Positions 7,487-15,108 of a stretch of 20,601 nt of DNA are shown piece after piece; the stretch's first letter is position 1; every line of letters begins with the position of its first letter. The position numbers and the translations under genes are program-made. The notes under the pieces were generated by a model. The model was given only the letters and a program-made list of their open reading frames with translations, was not told the DNA's origin and searched no databases. Source of the DNA: Rickettsiales bacterium (GTDB taxonomy: Bacteria; Pseudomonadota; Alphaproteobacteria; Rickettsiales; JALZUV01); NCBI GenBank assembly GCA_023301245.1, contig JALZUV010000178.1, positions 1 through 20,601 on the forward strand, read 5' to 3'.

Positions 7487-9163
7487 TTATATATAATAAA
7501 ATATAATATAAGCAGTTAAGAGTGCTGCTATCCATGTGCTGGTTGCACCTATTGACCAAGATTTTGAGAGTGATTTATCGAAGCTTAATAGGCTTTCCGC
7601 TTTGTGCTGGGCGGCATTGAACGGATAGCTTGCTATGCGCTGAAGTGCCGCGCCCACAGCTAAAACTATATCGATTGCTTTATTAAGAAGTTTCCGTCGC
7701 CAGAACCAATCAAAATCAAGGGTCAGGGTTATGGTGCGCTTCATCATTGGTAGTAAGAGGAAGAAGGCTAAGCCAGAAAATAGTAAGAGCTGCAAATAGA
7801 AAAGCACTTTGCCCGGCTTATAAGCTTTATAGTCGACCACTGTTGGCATTTGCGAATAGAGGAAGTCAGGGAACACCCCTAACAATATGCACAGAGCGGC
7901 AAATATTATCATCGCAATTTGCATGTTCCACGGTGCCTCTTTAGGGCGTAATCCTGAATCGCGGTTGAAGAAAACAAACCATGGGAATTTAATACCCGCA
8001 TGTAAAAACACACCAGCAGAGGCGGCGGCTAATAGGAAATAAACGCCCATAAGACCTTGCGATACGGCCGCTTCAGAAATAAGCGTTTTAGTGGTGAAGC
8101 CAGAAGTAAGCGGGAAGCTTGAGATAGCTAGCGCACCAATGATACCACAGATACAGGTGACGGGCATGGTGCGGAATAATCCGCCTAAGTCGGTACAGCG
8201 GCGCATGCCAGTACGATAGAGCACCGCACCTGCGCTCATAAATAGTAGGGCTTTATATACAATATGGGCAAAGGCGTGTGCCGCAGCGCCGTTAAGCGCC
8301 ATCTCGGTGCCGATACCTACCGCACAGACCATGAAGCCTACTTGGTTGATGATAGAGTAGGCTAGAATGCGTCGTGCATCATTCTCAAGCAGCGCATAAA
8401 TGATGCCGTAAAAAACCATATAGAGGCCAATGCCAATTAAAAGAGGTTCGCCTGGGAATAATAAAATCAGCATTAATACCGCTGTTTTTGTGGTGAAAGC
8501 CGATAGGAATACTGTACCTGTTGAAGTGGATTCAGGGTAAGCATCCGCCAACCATGATGATACAGGAGGGGCGGCGGTATTGACGAGAATACCAATTAAA
8601 ATCATCCATGTTCCAAAGTCAGTTGCTCGCATGGCGGTTATATCGACCGACCCTGTTTGCATGGCGACGCTAATAATACCTACCATTAAAATTACACCGC
8701 CAAGTAGATGCATACAGCCGTAGCGTATACCTGCTTGGCGTGCCGTGTTCGTGCCGCCGCACCATATAATTATAGTCGAGCCTACGGCCATTACTTCCCA
8801 AAATACAAAGAGGGTAATGAGGTCGCCAGCAAAGGCGGCGCCAATAGCAGCACCTGCATAAATGAAAGCAGAGGTTAGTTCCTTAGTGCTGGCATGTCGA
8901 AAGGCAAATAGGCCGCCGACAAAAGTTGCCACGGCAAAGGCAGTGGCGAAGATACGCCTAAACGCGCCGCCCTCAATAGGCTCCAGCGTATGGCCAAGGA
9001 AGTCGAAACTTGTGACAACTCCGTTAGGCACCTGCCAAATGGCCCAAAGAGTAAGGGCGGGCAATAATAGCACCATAAGCGCTTGCAACGAACCGCGTGT
9101 TAAGGCAACCAATAGCGCGCCGAAGACGAGGATTAATCCGGGGGATAAAAGCTCAATCATCAT
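7487..9163 (-). CDS. Third MnhD/NuoM-like Na+/H+ antiporter subunit, divergent
   Basis: 558 residues, about 14 or more membrane helices, proton-transporter family of Mrp antiporters and complex I. The TM5 glutamate is Glu123 (LFVFWEVMA), and the TM8 lysine is Lys226 (SAFTTKTAV). Aligning the conserved Pro of the TM7 loop with the two sister subunits puts Asn195 where they have Lys223 and Lys224, and the usual H-x-W-L-P is SSWLA. The last 90 residues are amphipathic and charged (WFWRRKLLNKAID, then a final membrane helix), unlike the sisters. It is the last gene of the operon; its start ATG at 9163 overlaps the preceding gene by 11 bases and has GGAAG upstream. It may replace the NuoL-like half of the missing MrpA, but this is inference. 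Confidence 0.85.
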   Translation of the reverse strand: MMIELLSPGLILVFGALLVALTRGSLQALMVLLLPALTLWAIWQVPNGVVTSFDFLGHTLEPIEGGAFRRIFATAFAVATFVGGLFAFRHASTKELTSAFIYAGAAIGAAFAGDLITLFVFWEVMAVGSTIIIWCGGTNTARQAGIRYGCMHLLGGVILMVGIISVAMQTGSVDITAMRATDFGTWMILIGILVNTAAPPVSSWLADAYPESTSTGTVFLSAFTTKTAVLMLILLFPGEPLLIGIGLYMVFYGIIYALLENDARRILAYSIINQVGFMVCAVGIGTEMALNGAAAHAFAHIVYKALLFMSAGAVLYRTGMRRCTDLGGLFRTMPVTCICGIIGALAISSFPLTSGFTTKTLISEAAVSQGLMGVYFLLAAASAGVFLHAGIKFPWFVFFNRDSGLRPKEAPWNMQIAMIIFAALCILLGVFPDFLYSQMPTVVDYKAYKPGKVLFYLQLLLFSGLAFFLLLPMMKRTITLTLDFDWFWRRKLLNKAIDIVLAVGAALQRIASYPFNAAQHKAESLLSFDKSLSKSWSIGATSTWIAALLTAYIIFYYI

Positions 9164-9407
9164 AATAATCTTCCTTACGCTTTAAGAAAGCTCCGAGAAA
9201 CTTTGCGCCAATCACCATGGCAACGCAGCAAAGAAATCCGAATATGGCGCCAAAGCCATGCCAATTATCTTCTTCGAAGCGGCTTGGCACTTCAATGTAA
9301 AATTCTGCGACAATGGTTAGAGCCAGAATGATAATGCCGATGATGGCCGCCCAACGAATAGTGCTAGGGCGTACTAACCAATGGTTATCAGGTTTAATAT
9401 TACTCAT
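9153..9407 (-). CDS. Small two-helix membrane protein of the Mrp operon
   Basis: 84 residues with membrane helices at about 18-36 and 50-75. It carries a charged loop between them (EVPSRFEEDNWHGFG) and an acidic tail ending KRKEDYYDD. I do not know a named family. It resembles an uncharacterised small protein that I recall between two antiporter D subunits in other proteobacterial Mrp-like operons; that link is from memory and unverified. It overlaps the upstream D subunit by four bases (ATGA) and the downstream one by 11, so it is translated as part of the operon and is probably an accessory subunit. The plus-strand reading of this region has no comparable coding character. Confidence 0.8.
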   Translation of the reverse strand: MSNIKPDNHWLVRPSTIRWAAIIGIIILALTIVAEFYIEVPSRFEEDNWHGFGAIFGFLCCVAMVIGAKFLGAFLKRKEDYYDD

Positions 9408-10873
9408 TGCGAGCCCCCTGCTATTTGTACCGCTAAATTAAAAACAGGCTGGTGATAGAAAAAGAATAAGGTGGTAAGGCTGGCCGTAATGACTAACGCA
9501 ATTACCATGGATAGTGGCGCTTCGCCATGCTCTATCGCGGTTGTTGAATCTTCTGCTTTAAACCATGCAATGTAAATAATTGGTAGGAAGTATAAGGCGT
9601 TTAAAAGCGTGCTGATAACGACGGTGGAAATGGCGATATAGCTATCAGCCTGAAAAGCGCCCATTAATAAATACCACTTAGAAACAAACCCTGCGCTTAA
9701 GGGGATTCCAATCATACTTAAGGCGCCAATAGTAAAGGCGGCCATGGTCCACGGCATGCGGCGGCCAATGCCTTGCAGCTGTATAATTTCGGTTTTTCTG
9801 GCAGCGATGTAGAAACTGCCTGCCGCAAAGAAGAGGGTAATTTTAGCAAAACCATGCGCCACAATATGCAGTGATGCAGCAATTTCTCCCATTGGCTGAA
9901 AGAGCGCAATTGCCATAATAATATAAGAAAGTTGAGCAATGGTTGAATAGGCCAATAGGCGCTTGAGATTGGTTTGTTTCAGCGCAATCAGGCTGGCCAT
10001 AATAATGGTAAAGGCGGCTAAATAAAGGAGCCAGTTTGCACTGGGCTGGGTGAGTAAAAATTCGGTACCGAAGATGTAAATAATTACTTTGCACAAGGTA
10101 AATACACCCGCTTTTACCACGGCAACCGCATGCAGCAGCGCACTCACAGGAGTGGGGGCTACCATCGCAGAAGGCAACCAGCGATGCACAGGCATGATGG
10201 CAGCTTTACCAATACCAAATACATAGAGCGCCAATAATAAGCCGACGATAGGGCCTGCTATATTGCCCTCCATAATGCCGCCTGTGGTGAAATCGAGCGT
10301 GCCGGTTAAATGGTAGGTCCAAATAATTGCAGGCAGTAGGAGGCCAATTGAAGTGGCGATAAGAATGCCAAAATAAATGCGTGCAGATTTGACGGTTGCG
10401 GCATCGCCCTTATGCGCCACCAGCGGGTAGGTTGAGAAGGTAAGTATCTCGTAAAACAATAGCAAGGTTAGTAAGTTAGCAGAAAATGCAATGCCGACTA
10501 CTGCTGAAATTGCGATTGCAAAACATATATAAAAACGTGTTTGGTGACGCTCGTTATTACCGCGCATATAGCCAATAGAATAGACTGAATTAACCACCCA
10601 TAGCAGCGATGCTAGCAGGGTAAATATCATGCCTAATGGTTCAATTTTAAAGGCGATTGAAATCCCTGGAAGCAGCTCGGTTAATGCGTAAGAAGGGCGT
10701 GCTCCACCCATAATAATGGGCAGTAAATTCCAGATAATTACCATCAGGCCGACGGCGGTTGCGAGCGTTATTGTTTCGCGTAAATTAGGGTTGCGTTGGC
10801 CTGCTAAAGCAATACCAATCGCGCCAATTAGCGGTAAAATTAATGCATAGATAATAGAGAGGTCGGGGTTCAT
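9404..10873 (-). CDS. MnhD-like Na+/H+ antiporter subunit (second of three)
   Basis: 489 residues, about 14 membrane helices. Conserved proton-channel residues are in place: Glu142 in TM5 (LLLFYEILTFSTYPLVAHKG), Lys223 in TM7 followed by MPVHRWLP, and Lys254 in TM8 (HAVAVVKAGVF). These are the features of NuoL/M/N-type subunits in Mrp antiporters and group 4 hydrogenases. It overlaps both neighbours by four bases (ATGA junctions). Within the complex it would form one of the ion-translocating modules in the inner membrane. Which of the two canonical D-like copies corresponds to MrpD and which to the N-terminal part of MrpA cannot be settled by eye; the HAVAVVKAG motif is common to both families. 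Confidence 0.92.
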   Translation of the reverse strand: MNPDLSIIYALILPLIGAIGIALAGQRNPNLRETITLATAVGLMVIIWNLLPIIMGGARPSYALTELLPGISIAFKIEPLGMIFTLLASLLWVVNSVYSIGYMRGNNERHQTRFYICFAIAISAVVGIAFSANLLTLLLFYEILTFSTYPLVAHKGDAATVKSARIYFGILIATSIGLLLPAIIWTYHLTGTLDFTTGGIMEGNIAGPIVGLLLALYVFGIGKAAIMPVHRWLPSAMVAPTPVSALLHAVAVVKAGVFTLCKVIIYIFGTEFLLTQPSANWLLYLAAFTIIMASLIALKQTNLKRLLAYSTIAQLSYIIMAIALFQPMGEIAASLHIVAHGFAKITLFFAAGSFYIAARKTEIIQLQGIGRRMPWTMAAFTIGALSMIGIPLSAGFVSKWYLLMGAFQADSYIAISTVVISTLLNALYFLPIIYIAWFKAEDSTTAIEHGEAPLSMVIALVITASLTTLFFFYHQPVFNLAVQIAGGSQ

Positions 10874-12378
10874 TCTGCGGCCTCCAGCATCAGTAGGTTA
10901 CTTGCTGCTTCACCTGAAAGGGAAAGAGGTAGCGATGGGTCGAGCCCAAAATAGAAATTGAGGAATACGGCGAACCATACGGTTGCTAACATCCAAAATG
11001 GTGCTTCTTTTATTTCCACTTCGGCGTTACTATCGCTCGTTTCATCTGCGCCAAAATAAGCCGCTTCAATGACCCGCCAAATGTAAATTACTGCCATGAG
11101 CGAGCTAATAAGAATGGCAGCTATTAGCCATTTCCCAAGCGTGCCTTGTTCTAATGCCGCAGTTATTAAATACCACTTGCTGATGAAACCCGCAGTGCCC
11201 GGTATGCCGATTAGGCTTAAGCCTGCGCAAGCGAAGGCCGCCATAGTCCATGGCATCGATTTTGCCGCACCGCGAATATTGGTTAATCGTAAATCGGTAA
11301 AGCGTGTGGCGAGGCATGCAACGGCGAGGAACAGCGCGCCTTTTGCCAATGCGTGATTGAAGATATGCAAAATACCTGCGTTAAGACCTGCGTAAGTCGC
11401 AAAGCTTGCACCCAGCAGAATATATCCAATTTGCGCAATAGACGAATAGGCGAGTAGGCGCTTTAGGTTGCGTTCATAAATAGCGACGCTTGAAGCGACT
11501 AAAATAGCCAACACTGCTAGCGGCATTAGGAAGGCCGCATATTGAATGTCATGCCCAATTAAATTGGGTTGAAAGACGATGAAATTAAATTTCAGCAGTA
11601 CAAATATTGCAATTTTAGTTGAACAGGCTGCTAAAAATGTGGTGACGATATGGGGGGCATAACTATAGCTATTAGGTAGCCAAGCGTGGAGCGGAAATAG
11701 TGCTGCTTTAATAGACAGGCCAATGGTAATAAAACCAGCGGCGACTAAAATAGGTCGCAGCTCGGTGACCTCCTGAATGCGTATCGCGATATCAGTCAGG
11801 TTGAGTGTACCCGTCATCATGTAAATAAGCCCAACACCAATAAGATAGAAGGTGGCGCCTATTGTTCCGATAACAAGATATTTAAAGGCGGCAGGTAGGG
11901 CCCTGCGATCAGAACCAGAGGCCAGTAAAGCATAAGTGGCAAGCGAGGTAATTTCCATAAACACAAAAATGTTAAAGGCATCGCCCGCAACTGCAATACC
12001 CGACATGCCTGCTAATGCGACTAACCAAACAGCGTAAAAAGCGGATTGGCGGTCGCTTGCAACGGATGCTTCAATGCTACGTTTTCCTGCAATGAGTGCA
12101 AGGCTAGAGCCGCCCGTTGTGATTAATAATAATAAGGCACCAAAAGCACTAAGATGCAGCTCAATACCGTAAGGCGCTGGCCATGCGCCCATTTCGTAGA
12201 AGATTTCTTCGCCTTGTAACACTGTGCCAGTGAGCGAAATAGCAATGGCGAAGGCCATGAGGCTGGTAAGGGTTGTCGCTGCCCAAGCCGTGCCCGGAAC
12301 GCGAAGTAATAATACCAAAGGTGCTGCCAGCATTGAAATGACAACTTGCAAGGCGATGAGATGGTCTAGCAATATCAT
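10870..12378 (-). CDS. mnhD: MnhD-like Na+/H+ antiporter subunit (first of three), probable MrpD
   Basis: 502 residues, about 14 membrane helices. Glu142 lies in TM5 (FNIFVFMEITSLATYALLASG, a typical MrpD context), Lys224 in TM7 (LSIKAALFPLHAWLP), Lys255 in TM8 (CSTKIAIF). It follows mrpC directly, overlapping by four bases, which is the classical MrpC-MrpD order. Function: proton and sodium translocation as part of the Mrp complex, supporting pH and salt homeostasis. No key residue is missing. Confidence 0.94.
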   Translation of the reverse strand: MILLDHLIALQVVISMLAAPLVLLLRVPGTAWAATTLTSLMAFAIAISLTGTVLQGEEIFYEMGAWPAPYGIELHLSAFGALLLLITTGGSSLALIAGKRSIEASVASDRQSAFYAVWLVALAGMSGIAVAGDAFNIFVFMEITSLATYALLASGSDRRALPAAFKYLVIGTIGATFYLIGVGLIYMMTGTLNLTDIAIRIQEVTELRPILVAAGFITIGLSIKAALFPLHAWLPNSYSYAPHIVTTFLAACSTKIAIFVLLKFNFIVFQPNLIGHDIQYAAFLMPLAVLAILVASSVAIYERNLKRLLAYSSIAQIGYILLGASFATYAGLNAGILHIFNHALAKGALFLAVACLATRFTDLRLTNIRGAAKSMPWTMAAFACAGLSLIGIPGTAGFISKWYLITAALEQGTLGKWLIAAILISSLMAVIYIWRVIEAAYFGADETSDSNAEVEIKEAPFWMLATVWFAVFLNFYFGLDPSLPLSLSGEAASNLLMLEAAE

Positions 12379-12734
12379 GAGCGTTCACCTATCTCATTTA
12401 TCTCGTGCTCTTCAATCGTGCCGTAAGCTTCTTTAATGCGCACGACAATAGCAAGCCCCATGGCAGTGGTTGAAATTCCTACAACAATAGCGGTCAAAAT
12501 GAGTACTTGAGGTAAAGGGTTTGAATAAATTTGATCAGGAGAATCCGCCTGAATAATCGGTGCAGTTCCGCCCGTTACTTTATTCATGGTGATATATAGT
12601 AAGAACACCGCAGATTGAAAAATCGATAAGCCGATTAGTTTTTTGATGAGATTGCCTTTTGCGATGACAGCGTAAAACCCAATCATCAAGAGAATCGCAA
12701 ATACCCAGTAATTATAAAGACCTAATAATTCCAT
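12375..12734 (-). CDS. mnhC: Na+/H+ antiporter subunit C (NuoK-like)
   Basis: 119 residues with three membrane helices and the MrpC/NuoK pattern: LIGLSIFQSAVFLLYI, then a loop with GGTAPI and the highly conserved PLPQVLILTAIVVG segment (73-86). The C-terminal tail is acidic. It shares one base with the preceding fusion gene (TAATG) and four with the following mnhD. MrpC is a structural membrane subunit of the antiporter core. Confidence 0.94.
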   Translation of the reverse strand: MELLGLYNYWVFAILLMIGFYAVIAKGNLIKKLIGLSIFQSAVFLLYITMNKVTGGTAPIIQADSPDQIYSNPLPQVLILTAIVVGISTTAMGLAIVVRIKEAYGTIEEHEINEIGERS

Positions 12735-13705
12735 TATTTCACCTCATGAGCGGCAAAGGCATGAAAAATAAACAACAACGCGCCACATACGGTAATGCCT
12801 ACGCCTGCTTCAATAAGTAAAATGCCAAGCTGCTGTCCTGCTACAGGGTTTATCGATAAAACAGAGTAATCGAGGAAGTTTCCTCCCAATAAAATACCTA
12901 GCAGCCCTATGATTCCATAAAGCAAAAGGCCGCCTGCCATCATGCCCGTAATCGCCGCAGGTGGCAGCACTTGCAATGCTCTTCTTTCGCCTTCTAATAA
13001 AGCGTATAAAATGAAAGCGGCAGCAACAATAGCACCCGCCTGAAAACCTCCGCCAGGGCCATATTCGCCATGAAATTGAACATATAATCCAAAGAGCGCA
13101 ATAAAGGGCACTAACAATCTTCCCACGACACGAGGAATTAAATGGTAGCGCAGACCCGAACTTGGGGAGGTTGATGAAGAGGGAGACAGTGGACCTAAAA
13201 GTAGCATAACCCCAATTGCTGCGGTAAAGACAACCAGCACTTCGCCCAATGTATCATAGCCGCGGAAGCTACCAAGTACGGCGGTGACCACATTAGGAAA
13301 ATCCATCAAAACAGGGGTGTTTTCTAGATACCAAGGAGCTACATATTGATGGACAGGAGCTTCTGGGTCGCCCAGTGCAGGCTGATCGAAGCTTGCATAA
13401 ACAAAGGTTATCGTGGCTGCTGAAACAACCAGTAAAGGCAGCCATCGGGTTCTTTTTATGGGATGTTCACGATGGGCGGTAAGTGCCAAGGCACTTAAGA
13501 GAAGTACCGTAGAGATACCCGCTCCAACCGCTGCTTCGGTTAATGCCACATCTGCCGCATCAAGAATGAAGAAGTTAAGTGCCATAAGTAAGCTGAAGAT
13601 TCCCATCAGCATGACCGCAACAAAAAGGTTGGGTGTCCGCACGATAGCAATCGCGGTAATGACTAACAATGTTAGTAAGAATATACCAAACACCAAGGTT
13701 ATCAT
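12734..13705 (-). CDS. Fusion of MrpA C-terminal (MbhD/MbhE-like, DUF4040) part with MnhB
   Basis: 323 residues in three parts. Residues 1-75 match the MbhD/DUF4040 segment (ADVALTEAAVGAGISTVLLL). Residues about 85-172 match the MbhE-like segment found near the end of MrpA (VTAVLGSFRGYDTLGEVLVV). After a Ser/Pro linker (173-184), residues 187-320 are MnhB (VQFHGEYGPGGGFQAGAIVAA). In classical Mrp systems the first two belong to the C-terminus of MrpA and MnhB is a separate gene. Here the MrpA tail is fused to MnhB and no gene carries the whole NuoL-plus-tail MrpA. It shares one base with each neighbour (TAATG junctions). Confidence 0.88.
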   Translation of the reverse strand: MITLVFGIFLLTLLVITAIAIVRTPNLFVAVMLMGIFSLLMALNFFILDAADVALTEAAVGAGISTVLLLSALALTAHREHPIKRTRWLPLLVVSAATITFVYASFDQPALGDPEAPVHQYVAPWYLENTPVLMDFPNVVTAVLGSFRGYDTLGEVLVVFTAAIGVMLLLGPLSPSSSTSPSSGLRYHLIPRVVGRLLVPFIALFGLYVQFHGEYGPGGGFQAGAIVAAAFILYALLEGERRALQVLPPAAITGMMAGGLLLYGIIGLLGILLGGNFLDYSVLSINPVAGQQLGILLIEAGVGITVCGALLFIFHAFAAHEVK

Positions 13706-14037
13706 TAGTCTTCTTCCTTAGCTTTAGGGGGTAATTTAAATGGCTTAAGACCCGATAAAAGGGCGGTATTGGATAAGGCATAAGAGGCGGTTGGCCCCGT
13801 TAGAAGCAAGAATATCAAAATTGAGGCAAGCTTTACCGTTGCAAGCGATAAACCAGCTTGCATCATAATACCCACCAAGATCAGAATAGTTCCCATCGTA
13901 TCGGTTAGGCTCGCGGCATGCATGCGCGTGTAGAAATCTGGAAAACGCAATACCCCAATACCCCCTATAAGGAGGAAGATTCCGCCTGCACAGAGAAATA
14001 CCCAGCTTAGAATATCGATGAAAATTTCGAGTGTCAT
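13705..14037 (-). CDS. mnhG: Na+/H+ antiporter subunit G
   Basis: 110 residues with three membrane helices. The MrpG signature is clear: GGIGVLRFPDFYTRMHAAS, then TDTMGTILILVG. The C-terminal end is basic and cytoplasmic (KPFKLPPKAKEED). It is an essential small membrane subunit in characterised Mrp systems. It overlaps mnhF by four bases and the next gene by one. Confidence 0.94.
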   Translation of the reverse strand: MTLEIFIDILSWVFLCAGGIFLLIGGIGVLRFPDFYTRMHAASLTDTMGTILILVGIMMQAGLSLATVKLASILIFLLLTGPTASYALSNTALLSGLKPFKLPPKAKEED

Positions 14038-14324
14038 GTTTCGGTCTCGTCCATTATTTCTTTGCCTTCATGGCGTATTTTAGAGTTTTGGAAAAACTCC
14101 AATACGGCCAGCACACCAATAAAGTTTATTAATGCATAGGCGAGCGCTAAATCTAGAAAATCAGGGCGACCATATAAGAATGCTAAAATAGATAATAATA
14201 GGACAGTCTTAGTACCAAACATATTAACAGCCAGTACCCTATCATAGATGCTGGGCCCCGTGACTCCACGTGCGATAGCCAGTGCCATGGTGATTAAAAT
14301 TGCAGCAGAAACAGCAAGATACAT
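14034..14324 (-). CDS. mnhF: Na+/H+ antiporter subunit F
   Basis: 96 residues, three membrane helices. The MrpF signature is GVTGPSIYDRVLAVNMFGTK (20-39), followed by a helix and a second conserved stretch DLALAYALINFIGVLA. The tail is charged. It starts four bases after the mnhE stop codon and overlaps mnhG by four. Confidence 0.92.
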   Translation of the reverse strand: MYLAVSAAILITMALAIARGVTGPSIYDRVLAVNMFGTKTVLLLSILAFLYGRPDFLDLALAYALINFIGVLAVLEFFQNSKIRHEGKEIMDETET

Positions 14325-14328
14325 GAGT

Positions 14329-14814
14329 TTAATTTTCCATTAAGGCGTTGGTTTTACGGCTCATTTCACCTGCCATGAGCGCGTCGGCAGAATCGGTAGT
14401 TAAGCAATGTATCGTCATTTTACCTTCAACAATATCCATGGTTGCTGTGCCAGGGGTTAAAGTAATGGCATTGCCTAAAATGGTTTTCCCTAAAGGACTG
14501 TTTGGCAGATTGTCTAATTTTACCACGATTGGGCTAATGGGAAGGCGCGGGTTAAGAATAATGCGCGATACATCCCAGCTAGATTGGGCAATTTCTTTAA
14601 GTAGCCATATCCAATAGCGGGGGAGTTTAGGCAGTAAATGTAAGGAGAAAAAATCTCTCTCAAAGAAATCGATGCGATAGGCCAGTATGAGTGCCAATAG
14701 GCAAGAAAACACCCCAAGCCCAAGGAGCAATGGTTTGTAAAGCCCAGACCATAAAAGCCAAGTGGAAGCCAATAAAATTAGCAGTCCTAACATTTTTAGG
14801 AAATTCCCCTTCAT
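14329..14814 (-). CDS. mnhE: Na+/H+ antiporter subunit E
   Basis: 161 residues from the ATG at 14814. The open frame runs 39 codons further upstream, but that extension is hydrophilic and unlike MrpE, and the ATG at 14814 has AGAGG six bases ahead, so the shorter form is preferred. Two membrane helices (about 6-48) are followed by a cytoplasmic domain with the MrpE signature ILGNAITLTPGTATMDI. MrpE is needed for normal assembly and activity of Mrp complexes. It is the first antiporter gene of the operon. Its start overlaps, as ATGA, the stop codon of a 15-codon upstream ORF. Confidence 0.9.
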   Translation of the reverse strand: MKGNFLKMLGLLILLASTWLLWSGLYKPLLLGLGVFSCLLALILAYRIDFFERDFFSLHLLPKLPRYWIWLLKEIAQSSWDVSRIILNPRLPISPIVVKLDNLPNSPLGKTILGNAITLTPGTATMDIVEGKMTIHCLTTDSADALMAGEMSRKTNALMEN

Positions 14815-14858
14815 ACCAAGCCTCTGGCTTTGGGAGGGTGATGGATAAAAGCTATCAT
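14811..14858 (-). CDS. Possible 15-codon leader ORF coupled to mnhE
   Basis: ATG at 14858 preceded, at six bases, by GAGGGGGG (14872-14865), a stronger Shine-Dalgarno sequence than any antiporter gene here has. It encodes MIAFIHHPPKARGLV and stops with TGA overlapping the mnhE ATG (ATGA). No known leader peptide is recognised. The paired Pro codons could slow ribosomes. It may only raise translation of mnhE by reinitiation. Chance cannot be excluded for so short a frame. Confidence 0.4.
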   Translation of the reverse strand: MIAFIHHPPKARGLV

Positions 14859-14928
14859 TTGTAACCCCCCTCTTGCGGGCAATTTGTTTGGGTGCTTTAC
14901 CGTGTAAGAATAGTATTTGTAGAATTTC

Positions 14929-14948
14929 CACTCTAGTGGTTGAGAGTG
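14929..14948. promoter_or_regulatory. Inverted repeat upstream of the mrp operon
   Basis: CACTCT at 14929-14934 and AGAGTG at 14943-14948 form a perfect inverted repeat with an eight-base spacer, overlapping a second small palindrome CCACT-CT-AGTGG at 14928-14939. It lies about 70 bases upstream of the leader ORF. It could be an operator or an RNA hairpin in the leader, depending on where transcription begins. Confidence 0.3.
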
Positions 14949-14993
14949 TTATATTTCAGTCGCCAAAATTGCCTTCAAACCTACTTTTGTCAA
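14948..14993 (-). promoter_or_regulatory. Possible promoter of the mrp operon
   Basis: On the minus strand a perfect TTGACA lies at 14993-14988. At 17 bases spacing only a poor AATTTT -10 is present, while a better TATAAC (14953-14948) is too far away for it, with TTGAAG 19 bases upstream of TATAAC as an alternative. The rest of the stretch between the helicase gene end and the leader ORF (14859-15108) shows no convincing gene. Confidence 0.25.
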
Positions 14994-15108
14994 GCAGCTT
15001 CGCATGGATATATCTGCTTTTTTTATTTCATCGCTGTTTAATTGGCAGCGAGAGGATATTTATCGTTCTTGCAGAGAGGTTCTATAGGCAGCAGCTATGA
15101 GTATTGCT

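Noticed and set aside
9718..10094. Alternative-frame minus-strand open frames inside the second D-like subunit
   Set aside because: They overlap a well-supported membrane protein frame, lack start signals and show no family features.
14815..14931. Longer mnhE reading frame starting at 14931
   Set aside because: The extra 39 residues are hydrophilic and unlike MrpE, while the internal ATG at 14814 has a good ribosome-binding site and begins directly before the first membrane helix.
15032..15050. Hairpin CGCTG/CAGCG after rhlE as a terminator
   Set aside because: Only five base pairs with a nine-base loop; the minus strand has A, not T, after the stem, so it does not fit an intrinsic terminator for rhlE.
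14873..15100. 75-codon plus-strand open frame in the gap between mrpE and rhlE
   Set aside because: No ribosome-binding site or recognisable family; the sequence is hydrophobic without a clear membrane pattern, and the stretch overlaps the mrp leader on the other strand.
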